A stretch of DNA of 64,000 nt, taken from assembly GCF_037478005.1 (NCBI RefSeq), contig NZ_CP144164.1, positions 1,488,001 to 1,552,000 of the forward strand, given 5' to 3'. This document shows positions 26,761-34,980 of this stretch, in pieces. Positions within the stretch are counted from its first letter, which is position 1, and each line of letters opens with the position of its first letter. The DNA is from Alteromonas sp. M12. Its GTDB lineage: Bacteria > Pseudomonadota > Gammaproteobacteria > Enterobacterales > Alteromonadaceae. The notes beneath the pieces are model-generated. The model saw nothing but the letters and a program-made list of their open reading frames with translations. It did not search any database and had not been told where the DNA came from. The translations under genes and the position numbers were made by a program.

Positions 26761-29700
26761 ATGATGAACGGTCGGCATCATGCCACAAAATCAAGCAAAG
26801 ACTCCACTGCGGGCGAAACTAAAAACGCTCGAGCGAATTCTGCGCTATCTAAAATAGTAGAACAAAAAACTCCTGAACTGAATCAACATTGGCAGCAACT
26901 GACGATGTCTGCAGCAAGTAGCGCGAGCCAATACATACAAAGGAAATGCAACAGTTGTGCGAGCTCCCAAACACCCTGCGATGATCCTATTGATTCTTTT
27001 ATGCAACCTAAGCTCAATATTGGTATGCCTAATGACCATTTTGAACAACAAGCTGATTTAGTTGCTGAAAAAGTAATCTCTGGTAGTCACGATGCAATTA
27101 TGCCGAGCAAGGTACTTGCTAAACCTGTACAAACTAGTTTAAAAAATACCGCGACAGATCCAGTCAATATGCACACTAATATTGAAAGTCAACTGAAGAC
27201 TCACAACTCTAAATCTCCAGGTAGGCCAATTAACAAAGAGATTAAAGATAAAATTGAACCGGTTATTGGAGCTGATTTAAGTCAGGTGAGGGTGCATTCC
27301 GATTCAAAAAGCCATCAAATGGCAGCCTCAATCAATGCAAAAGCGTTTACCCTTAAAAATAATATCTATTTAGGAGCGCAACAAAGCTCAACTGATTTAG
27401 GCCTCATTGCACATGAGGCAACTCATACGGTTCAACAAAGCAGATACACAAATAGAATTCAACGGATATCTGATGACTATTTAAATTTTAATACCCCACC
27501 ACAATCGTTAGCCGTTGAAGTCATTGCAACTGATATTTCTGCTTGGGACGATGAGCGCAAAATAGCGGCGATAAGGCAATTACTTAATACTTGGTGGGTC
27601 ACACCTTCAGAAGAAAATGCGTTAGAGCGTCTCTGGTCTAGCTTTGGCGAGCGTTTCCCGCAAATGGTTAATCTCCATATCACTCTTTTTCGGAAAAGTT
27701 ATGAAGCAGGATTGGCTATTACTGACATGCAATTACCGGTAGTACAGAACTTTTTAAATCAGTTCAAAGGTGCTGCTGTTGAATTCGTCCTCAACATTCT
27801 AGAGCTCAGCAAAATCAATGTGAATAATGAACGGATACGCTATGGTCTAGTCAATGTTACTCAAAACCCCGTTTCTTTAAGCATTATGGTTGACTCACCT
27901 GAAACCCAAGCGCTTAGATTAGCCGCATCGCAGTTATCAGACCGCCGGGCACACATTAATCGCTTATCGGCTGAGCGAGGAAGTTTAGAGCAGCATGGTA
28001 CAGGGGGGAATGCAATAGGTGGAAGAATCGTGTATGACATGATTCGCAATCCTGACCGACATGAGGCTTTGGGGAGGCAAATTAGTGAACAACAAGAAGT
28101 ACTTAATGCTCTACAATCTGTCCACCAACAGAACTTTCCTATTCTAGCCGCTTATGCAGAACCAGGTTACGGCAATGACAATGCATTAAGGGCGATTGCA
28201 TCAAATGATGATATTCCCTTAGATAGCATGATGTCACCAGTGGCCCAACAAGTTGGCGAAACGATATTTGAGACCCTTGAAAATATAGCTGAAACGAGAG
28301 AGCGCATACTTGATGACAATGATGTTATTTGGGAGTTGCCCCGTATTATTGATTGGACAAAACGTGAACTTGGTTATGAAGATGGTGGACTACAATCTGA
28401 ATTGGTCAACGCTATGCGCGCCCAAACTGAAGAAGACCAAGCTTTTATAGACATGGCACTTGGGGTGCTCGCCTTGGGTTTTGGATTGCTTGCTGCGATT
28501 CCTACTGGCGGCAGTAGCTTAGTTGCAGGTATTGCAGTTGTGGGGGCAGGGGCTAGTTTAGCGGTTAATACAGCGATCGCCCTTCGTAGTCTAGATCAAT
28601 ATCAATTGGATGTCGCCGCCTCTGGTAGTCATTTCGAAAAAGCCCAAGCCGTATCAGCAGCTGATCCGTCGTTACTATGGGTGGCCGTTGATATTGTCGG
28701 CGCGGGTCTTGAGCTTCCTGCAGCTAGGCAAGTATTTCGTGGAGCTGCATCGAGTATTCGACGGGCGATGAATAGTGCATCTGATGAAGCACTAGATGTA
28801 ATGGAAAATAGAATTATCGAACTTGTTGAGCAATCAGCCCGTGCTGAGCCTGGAGGTGATGCAACCCGAACTATGGCTGAAAGTATCGCTCGCGGTATCC
28901 GCCAGAAGGTGACTCAATCTCAGAATGCACAATCGGCGTTACACCGGGTTCAGTCACAAATTGACGAGGTCACGTCGAGTCTGCGAAACGGGACTGATGA
29001 TTTAATTGAGCAAGCACGTTTAATCAGTGAAATAGAAAATGGTGCGCATCATTTAAAAGCTGCTGGCAACGGCATGCTCATTCGCTGTAGTGATCAATGT
29101 ACACTTATTCGGTCTTTTTATCGTCAAGAGTTAGCGGAGCATAGTGGTTTATTGGCTCGCTTAGATGCTGTTGAGTCCGCAGCGCGTAGGGCACCTGAAA
29201 GTCCAGCTTGGCGGCAACAGGCCCGCGATTTAGTTGCTGAACTCAAACAACAGCGTGCTCGGCCAATACGTGCGGCTTTATCTGATAGTGCAGATCTAGA
29301 TAGGTTACTAGCCAGAGAATTAGCACCTGAATTGTCTGATAGAGTTTTGCAGTCTTTGTCTGATGTCGTTGCCAGTGGTGATTTTAACTCTGAAATGTTT
29401 CAACGGATGGTAACTGTTATTGCTGGCACCGAAGAAGGTTTGCTGCGTCAACTGTTGCAGACACAAGTGCGTATCAACTTAAATACGGCCGGTGATAGGC
29501 GTGTTTTTCACTTATTCGAATCTGTTCACTGGGACACACTTGGATCTCATGAACAAATAAATATGTTAGAAGCTCAAGCTCGAGGTTATCGAGTTTCAAT
29601 GGGCGCGACTCGTCGAATAGACACAGGCGCCAGTGGGCGCCTTATTGATGAGGCACAACAGCTTGGCTCTGCAAATACTAATATTCTAATTGGCGATGGT

Positions 29701-30759
29701 GTGAATCGGCAGGGGTATGAATCCATACTTCCTACGCGTTCAGAAATAGCCGGTTTGAGCGATGATGCCAGTGATTTTGCTTTGTCTATTCGGCAACAAG
29801 CAGATGAGGCAGCTATACAAGCTCAGGCGGCTGTAATGAGAGGCGATGTTGATGCAACGGAATTAGCCTCTCATGCGGCTGAGTTAGGCCGTCGAGCAGA
29901 TTTGGCCGCAGATAACCCAATGAATCAATTATCACGTTTACTTACTGATATGTCTGCACAAAGATTACATGCATCAGGCGCAGGTTTTGGCATTGAGTTA
30001 CATACTGGTATAGCCTATGGCCCTGAAGTGGTTAATCAAATTTACCAGAATCAAGGTATCGAAAGATTAATTCGTGAGCTACATCAAATGCGTGCACCTG
30101 GCACTCGATTCCGTGTTCACCTCGATTTAAGTTTGACTCCTCATAACGGTTTTGACGTATTGGAGCGCATTACTTATCGTGTTGAAATGGTAGAAGAAAT
30201 GGCTGGTGGCGGATTGACTGAATTACGACCTATGTTCGAAGCCAGCATTACGATACCTCAAACTGAAATTAGAAGTTCTTCACATATCCATAGGGGAGGA
30301 CGAAATATTGGTATTGAAGGAATTGAGTTAGATGTAGATAGTCAGTTCGGGGCCTTGGCTGAACACTTTAATTTAGGCCATTTACCTGATTTACCCAGTG
30401 TCGGATACGCGGATGATTTAACTGGAGCAGGCCAATTACATGATATTGATTTAGTAGAGCTTGCTGGAGGAGAGTTAGGCGATCTCGTCCTCGATCATCG
30501 TAGTTTCCAAAATCTGCCAATGGATGGTGTTAGCTTACGCAGAGCTCAGCTTAGGCATTCGGACTTTCGTAATGTGGACTTAAGCTATACCGATTTACGA
30601 GGAGCAGATTTAACCGGTGCTAATTTGCAGGGCGCAACACTTAACGTATCGCGTTTGAATTTAGACACCACTTTGCCGGATGGTTCACCTTTTTACTCTC
30701 CTGTTGACTTAACACGGTTTACTGATCCTGCACACCCTAATTTTTTCCAGATAAATTAG
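26761..30759 (+). CDS. DUF4157 (eCIS-core type) large protein with pentapeptide-repeat tail
   Basis: A 1332-residue protein. The N-terminal 230 residues hold the DUF4157 hallmarks: a cysteine cluster (C63, C66, C73), NDHFEQQADLVAEKVI near 91-106, and the main domain about 160-227 ending in a zinc-type HEATH (218-222). A hydrophobic segment spans about 562-605. The middle (about 650-1235) matches nothing I recognise. Residues about 1240-1298 are pentapeptide repeats (GADLTGANLQGATL). DUF4157 is known to mark proteins linked to extracellular contractile injection systems and polymorphic toxins; here there are no sheath, tube or baseplate genes. No signal peptide. Start ATGATG has no clear ribosome-binding site. 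Effector function is inferred. Confidence 0.85.
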   Translation: MMNGRHHATKSSKDSTAGETKNARANSALSKIVEQKTPELNQHWQQLTMSAASSASQYIQRKCNSCASSQTPCDDPIDSFMQPKLNIGMPNDHFEQQADLVAEKVISGSHDAIMPSKVLAKPVQTSLKNTATDPVNMHTNIESQLKTHNSKSPGRPINKEIKDKIEPVIGADLSQVRVHSDSKSHQMAASINAKAFTLKNNIYLGAQQSSTDLGLIAHEATHTVQQSRYTNRIQRISDDYLNFNTPPQSLAVEVIATDISAWDDERKIAAIRQLLNTWWVTPSEENALERLWSSFGERFPQMVNLHITLFRKSYEAGLAITDMQLPVVQNFLNQFKGAAVEFVLNILELSKINVNNERIRYGLVNVTQNPVSLSIMVDSPETQALRLAASQLSDRRAHINRLSAERGSLEQHGTGGNAIGGRIVYDMIRNPDRHEALGRQISEQQEVLNALQSVHQQNFPILAAYAEPGYGNDNALRAIASNDDIPLDSMMSPVAQQVGETIFETLENIAETRERILDDNDVIWELPRIIDWTKRELGYEDGGLQSELVNAMRAQTEEDQAFIDMALGVLALGFGLLAAIPTGGSSLVAGIAVVGAGASLAVNTAIALRSLDQYQLDVAASGSHFEKAQAVSAADPSLLWVAVDIVGAGLELPAARQVFRGAASSIRRAMNSASDEALDVMENRIIELVEQSARAEPGGDATRTMAESIARGIRQKVTQSQNAQSALHRVQSQIDEVTSSLRNGTDDLIEQARLISEIENGAHHLKAAGNGMLIRCSDQCTLIRSFYRQELAEHSGLLARLDAVESAARRAPESPAWRQQARDLVAELKQQRARPIRAALSDSADLDRLLARELAPELSDRVLQSLSDVVASGDFNSEMFQRMVTVIAGTEEGLLRQLLQTQVRINLNTAGDRRVFHLFESVHWDTLGSHEQINMLEAQARGYRVSMGATRRIDTGASGRLIDEAQQLGSANTNILIGDGVNRQGYESILPTRSEIAGLSDDASDFALSIRQQADEAAIQAQAAVMRGDVDATELASHAAELGRRADLAADNPMNQLSRLLTDMSAQRLHASGAGFGIELHTGIAYGPEVVNQIYQNQGIERLIRELHQMRAPGTRFRVHLDLSLTPHNGFDVLERITYRVEMVEEMAGGGLTELRPMFEASITIPQTEIRSSSHIHRGGRNIGIEGIELDVDSQFGALAEHFNLGHLPDLPSVGYADDLTGAGQLHDIDLVELAGGELGDLVLDHRSFQNLPMDGVSLRRAQLRHSDFRNVDLSYTDLRGADLTGANLQGATLNVSRLNLDTTLPDGSPFYSPVDLTRFTDPAHPNFFQIN

Positions 30760-30974
30760 TAGGCTAATGCATTGTAAAGTAAGTATTGGACTGCAGACTT
30801 AGTCATAAAAATAACCCGTCAGGTGTTTGCTTTACGAAATTTTAGTAGTACAAGGTTATGAGGGAAATACGTACTAATATTGGCATGCAATCTCTAATAT
30901 GATTAACCCTAGAACATAATTACGGCCTATTTTGTTTAAGTGGAAAACTATGTAGACAAAAACTATATGGACAG
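30760..30974. other. non-coding stretch after the DUF4157 gene
   Basis: No convincing gene, hairpin with a T-run, or repeat is seen between the DUF4157 stop and the decayed M20 fragment. Confidence 0.5.
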
Positions 30975-31263
30975 TCAAGAATTTAAATTGTTGGCCAATT
31001 CAGTGGCGACCTCAGAGCGCGCATTAGCTAATATATGAGTTGTGATCATTCCTGTTTCTTCATCGCCGGAAAAGCCTCGATTCAGTTTGCGATAAGCAAT
31101 AAAGCTGGCTTTCTTTAGTTGGATAAATTTAGGCTCGCTAGTTTATTGGCTATGCTAACTCGCCTAAGAAAGTAGTTAATATTTTGGCTTCTATGTAAAT
31201 TGAAAGCATTTACAATCTTTTATTACATCCATTTGAGCAATAGATAAAACAAGTTTTTGTGAC
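30975..31263 (-). pseudogene. decayed M20 peptidase fragment
   Basis: On the minus strand the translation reads FSGDEETGMITTHILANA, closely matching FSGDEETGMVTTRMLANE of the M20 peptidase at 25125-26519. The upstream KFIQLKKASF matches TFIRLKKQGF, and traces of the GHMDVVEA region are recognisable at DNA level up to about 31263. The frame is broken by small deletions and stops, and both gene ends are gone. Downstream the frame runs into TGA after ATELANNLNS. This is a remnant of a second M20 gene with no function expected. Confidence 0.85.
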
Positions 31264-31485
31264 TATTTTTTCGTCAATTATTTTTACAATGTAAAAAAGT
31301 TATCTTGAAAAATCTTTTAACTATTTGATTTTAAATTGGAATTTAGTGTGGCTTTGAAATTGCTTGTAAGTGATGAGTCATAAGTGCTAAATCAAGTGGA
31401 TTGATTCAAACATGTTAGTTCAATAAGGTTTAATAAAAAAATAGGAAATCGTTGTGAAAAAAATAAAAATCGCTTTTGTACTTTA

Positions 31486-31989
31486 ATGTTAATGATGTTA
31501 TCGGGGGTTGCTAACTCAGCCGCAATCACTTTTCTTTGGGATTACCAAAGCCCGACGCTGACAGGTATTACCACCATTGACGGCAGTATTGTGCAGTCCT
31601 CAGATATCGGTATGCAATATCTTGGAAACTATGTATTGTTCAATAGTCAAACTCTGTTATCTGATTTGGATTTTTCATTTAACATTTTAGATGGCATCGG
31701 TAATCTTTTACACACTTGGGAGATGCAAGGCGCAGCGGGTAGCTCAACTTTTACTACGCCTTTCTTAAGCACTGAAGCTGGGGCGCTGACATCGTTAGCA
31801 GGTGGAACAGATATCGTTGCTAATGGCAATATTCAAACAGTCGGAAGTTTCTTTACAGGCGATGATGTATATACTCTGCAATTTAGAACTAACTTAGTGG
31901 CTGCTGCAGTACCTAACATATCTTCTATAGCCCTTCTAGGATTGGGGCTTGCTTGTTTAGGTTTAAGCCGCAAGAAATTAAAACGCTAA
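31486..31989 (+). CDS. PEP-CTERM-like surface protein, start frameshifted
   Basis: A 167-residue frame ending in a PEP-CTERM-type tripartite tail: VPNIS in place of VPEPS, a hydrophobic helix (IALLGLGLACLGL) and a basic end (SRKKLKR). The body is Ser/Thr/Gly-rich like exosortase substrates. The first in-frame ATG has no ribosome-binding site and gives a signal peptide without positive charges. A good site (AGGA, 7-base gap) serves a GTG at 31454, which runs KKIKIAFVL and stops. One extra A in the following A7 tract would join that start to the main frame as MKKNKNRFCTLMLMMLSG. So it is either mutated, switchable or a base error. Confidence 0.65.
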   Translation: MLMMLSGVANSAAITFLWDYQSPTLTGITTIDGSIVQSSDIGMQYLGNYVLFNSQTLLSDLDFSFNILDGIGNLLHTWEMQGAAGSSTFTTPFLSTEAGALTSLAGGTDIVANGNIQTVGSFFTGDDVYTLQFRTNLVAAAVPNISSIALLGLGLACLGLSRKKLKR

Positions 31990-32080
31990 CAAATCACGGC
32001 TAGAAAACCTTATTTATAGAAGGTTAAACGTGACTTGAAAACAATTGGACAACTGCATTTGGGGTACATTGTTTTAATTA

Positions 32081-32112
32081 AATCCGAAGGTAAAATACCT
32101 TCGGATTTTTTT
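32081..32112 (+). terminator. rho-independent terminator after PEP-CTERM-like gene
   Basis: A 12-bp perfect stem (AATCCGAAGGTA/TACCTTCGGATT) with a 3-base loop, followed by a T tract. It lies about 90 bases after the stop codon. The rest of the interval to pdxB shows nothing else clear. Confidence 0.85.
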
Positions 32113-32368
32113 GCGTTTAATGGCCGTGAAACTTAGGGAAATTATATACTTAACAGTGATTTTCAATAAAATATACCCCTTTTAAATTTGCTCCATTTAG
32201 ACTCGAAAAGTCTAGGTGTTGATGTTTTTTGAAATTAAAGGTATAAACTAAGATTTAGATAATGGTCGGAAATGATCATGAATTACCACTTAGCCCAGTT
32301 TCGCGAGCAAGGTAGTAGCCCTTTCGTTTTTCAAAGATTTTTCCTAAACCAACGGAATAATGCTAGTC

Positions 32369-33499
32369 ATGAAAATTTTATATGAAGACTCGATGCCCTA
32401 TGCCGAGCACTTTTTCTCACCCCTTGGTGATATTCAGTCATTCTCAAGTCAAACCTTAACACCTGATGACCTTACGGATATCGATGTTTTATTGGTTCGC
32501 TCAACAACCAAAGTAACCGAACAATTACTTAGTAAAGCACAAAAGTTGAAATATGTGGCCACTGCAACAGCGGGTTCCGACCACATTGATAAACCTATGT
32601 TAGCGGCAAAATCTATTCCTTGGGGCAGTGCAGCAGGTTGCAATGCAATCGCTGTGGCCGAATATGTATTGAGTTGTTTGGTAAACGAATATGCAGATAA
32701 CCTAACCGCTTTGGCTGATAAAACGGTTGGTATCGTTGGGGCTGGGCATGTAGGCACGCAGTTAGATAAACGTTTACAAGTGCTGGGTATAAACACTAAG
32801 TTATGTGATCCTCCATTACAAAAAGCAGGGGATACTAGACGTTTTTATTCCTTCGATGAGATTTGTCAATGTGACATTATCAGCCTGCACGTTCCTTTTG
32901 TTGCTGAAGGAGACGATGTAACCCATCACATGTTTGATCTTAAGCGCTTGTCCGAGTTACATGACTCTCAATTATTAATCAATGCTTGTCGTGGTGAGGT
33001 CATTGATAACCAAGCCGCAAAAAGCCTATTACAAAGTGGTAAAGGCTTACGTCTAAATATGGATGTATGGGAAAATGAACCAGGGATTGATTTTGACTTG
33101 GTTCCCTACAGCCGCATTGCTACAGCCCACATTGCTGGACATACTATTGAAGGTAAAGCCAGAGGTACCTACATGCTGTATGAACAGTTGTGTAAACGAT
33201 TTGACCTACCGCAAAAATTAAATTTTGAAAGTTGTCTGCCAGCGGCTGAAACGATTGAAATTAAAGACCTTTGTGAGAAAACCAAATTTGAGCAAGTCAG
33301 CGCTGCAATTCTTAGCACTTACAATGTTAAAATGGATAGTGACTCGTTCAAACAAGGTGTCAAATCAGCCGCAGACTTCGTTTATAGCCGAAAACACTAT
33401 GCTATAAGAAGAGAATTTGCATCTGTAACCTTAAAAACTGGAAATTTAGACATTTCCGAGGCACTCTACGGCCTTGGTTTTAATACCATTGAAGAGTAA
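32369..33499 (+). CDS. pdxB: erythronate-4-phosphate dehydrogenase
   Basis: NAD-dependent oxidation of 4-phosphoerythronate in pyridoxal 5'-phosphate synthesis. The sequence starts MKILYEDSMPYAEHFF, matching PdxB. It has DVLLVRSTTKV, the NAD-binding VGIVGAGHVGTQL near residue 118, the catalytic Arg in LINACRGEVID, and TAHIAGHTIEGKARG containing the catalytic His. An ATG three codons upstream is too close to GGAA; the chosen ATG is 11 bases from it and matches family starts. It opens a conserved block that runs to purF. Confidence 0.94.
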   Translation: MKILYEDSMPYAEHFFSPLGDIQSFSSQTLTPDDLTDIDVLLVRSTTKVTEQLLSKAQKLKYVATATAGSDHIDKPMLAAKSIPWGSAAGCNAIAVAEYVLSCLVNEYADNLTALADKTVGIVGAGHVGTQLDKRLQVLGINTKLCDPPLQKAGDTRRFYSFDEICQCDIISLHVPFVAEGDDVTHHMFDLKRLSELHDSQLLINACRGEVIDNQAAKSLLQSGKGLRLNMDVWENEPGIDFDLVPYSRIATAHIAGHTIEGKARGTYMLYEQLCKRFDLPQKLNFESCLPAAETIEIKDLCEKTKFEQVSAAILSTYNVKMDSDSFKQGVKSAADFVYSRKHYAIRREFASVTLKTGNLDISEALYGLGFNTIEE

Positions 33500-33557
33500 G
33501 CTGCGTGTTTGTTCACGATTCGCTTAATTTGATTATATTTTTTGGAGTAATGCACTA

Positions 33558-34574
33558 ATGTCTCGCGCTTTTGATGTTGCTGTTTTAGGGGCAACTGGTT
33601 TAGTTGGTCAACACATGATTGAAATTCTCGAACAACGAGATTTTCCGGTTAATAAATTGTATCCATTGGCGAGCAGTCGCTCCGCGGGTGGTAAAGTGAC
33701 CTTCAAGGGCAAAGAGATTACCGTGTTAGATGCAGATACATTCGACTGGTCGAGTGTTCAACTTGGTTTCTTCTCTGCTGGTGGCAGTGTTTCCGAAATT
33801 TTTGCACCTAAAGCGGCTGAAGCTGGCTGTGTGGTTATCGACAACACGTCGCATTTTCGCTACGAACCCGATATTCCATTGGTAGTACCTGAAGTGAACC
33901 CTCATGCATTGGCCGATTTTAGAAACCGCAATATTATTGCTAATCCTAATTGTTCAACTATTCAAATGATGGTGGCATTAAAGCCAATTCAAGATGCCGT
34001 TGGCATAGCTCGTATTAACGTGGCCACTTATCAATCTGTTTCTGGTGCCGGTAAGTCAGCTATGGAAGAATTAGCTAAACAAACTACCGATCTGCTAAGC
34101 GGCAGAGAGATAACACCTAAAGCCTTTAGTCGTCAAATCGCATTTAATGTAATCCCTCAAATTGATGTATTCATGGACAATGACTACACCAAAGAAGAAA
34201 TGAAAATGGTCTGGGAAACGCAAAAAATAATGGGCGATGATTCTATTTTGGTCAACGCAACTGCGGTACGAGTACCTGTATTCTTTGGTCATGGTGAAGC
34301 TATACATTTAGAAACCCATTCACCTTTGGATGCTGAAGATGCTAAAAGACTATTAGCTGAAGCGCCTGGTGTGAAATTGATGGAGAATCCAGAAGACTTC
34401 CCAACTCAAGTTGGCGATGCTAGTGGCCATGATGAAACATTCGTTGGTCGAGTAAGAAACGATATCTCTCATCCAAATGGCTTAAACATGTGGGTAGTGT
34501 CTGACAACGTAAGAAAAGGCGCTGCATTAAACAGTGTTCAGATAGCCGAAGTACTTGTCCGAGATTACATGTAA
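33558..34574 (+). CDS. asd: aspartate-semialdehyde dehydrogenase
   Basis: Reduces aspartyl phosphate to aspartate semialdehyde for lysine, methionine, threonine and diaminopimelate synthesis. The 338-residue protein has VAVLGATGLVGQHMIEIL (NADP binding), the catalytic cysteine C132 in NPNCSTIQM, YQSVSGAGKSA, and the substrate-binding FFGHGEAIHLET. The presence of the cysteine shows a real enzyme rather than the inactive paralogue Usg found at this position in E. coli. A strong terminator follows, separating it from fimV. Confidence 0.95.
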   Translation: MSRAFDVAVLGATGLVGQHMIEILEQRDFPVNKLYPLASSRSAGGKVTFKGKEITVLDADTFDWSSVQLGFFSAGGSVSEIFAPKAAEAGCVVIDNTSHFRYEPDIPLVVPEVNPHALADFRNRNIIANPNCSTIQMMVALKPIQDAVGIARINVATYQSVSGAGKSAMEELAKQTTDLLSGREITPKAFSRQIAFNVIPQIDVFMDNDYTKEEMKMVWETQKIMGDDSILVNATAVRVPVFFGHGEAIHLETHSPLDAEDAKRLLAEAPGVKLMENPEDFPTQVGDASGHDETFVGRVRNDISHPNGLNMWVVSDNVRKGAALNSVQIAEVLVRDYM

Positions 34575-34590
34575 TAAGATTAATATTGAT

Positions 34591-34620
34591 GAAAGGTCAG
34601 ACTGACGTCTGGCCTTTTTT
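34591..34620 (+). terminator. rho-independent terminator after asd
   Basis: Stem AAAGGTCAGAC/GTCTGGCCTTT with one G-T wobble, a 4-base loop (TGAC) and a run of seven to nine T residues, 17 bases after the asd stop. Confidence 0.92.
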
Positions 34621-34621
34621 T

Positions 34622-34980
34622 TGATTTATTTTTAGTAATCAACCGCTATGCCGATAACCAAAAGTAAGTATCTAGAAAAATGGCAAGTTTGGGTTGTTAA
34701 AACAGCAAAAAACAGCGATATGGCGCTTAATTTTCTATCTATGTAGATCATCCATCTTATGTGGTTTATATTTGTATTAATCGATATTTATTGATCACTA
34801 TTTTTGAATCAACTTAGTATGGAATGAGTTTTGCTTGATACTCATTTTATAGAGCTCTAATTTTAACTGCGCAGTAATAAAGGTTGATTAGAGATAAAAC
34901 TTCACAATTAGTTTTTATGGAATTGTTCACATCTAGGTGAGCAAAAAATAATAATTATTACAGGGCGACGACTTAATTAT
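34622..34980. other. AT-rich leader region upstream of fimV
   Basis: About 360 bases without a gene. It is strongly AT-rich, as expected for a promoter region, but I cannot assign a confident -35/-10, sigma-54 or operator site. Confidence 0.4.

Noticed and set aside
33558..34574. Calling the gene after pdxB Usg, as at this locus in E. coli
   Set aside because: The catalytic cysteine of aspartate-semialdehyde dehydrogenase is present in NPNCST, so the active enzyme is the better call.
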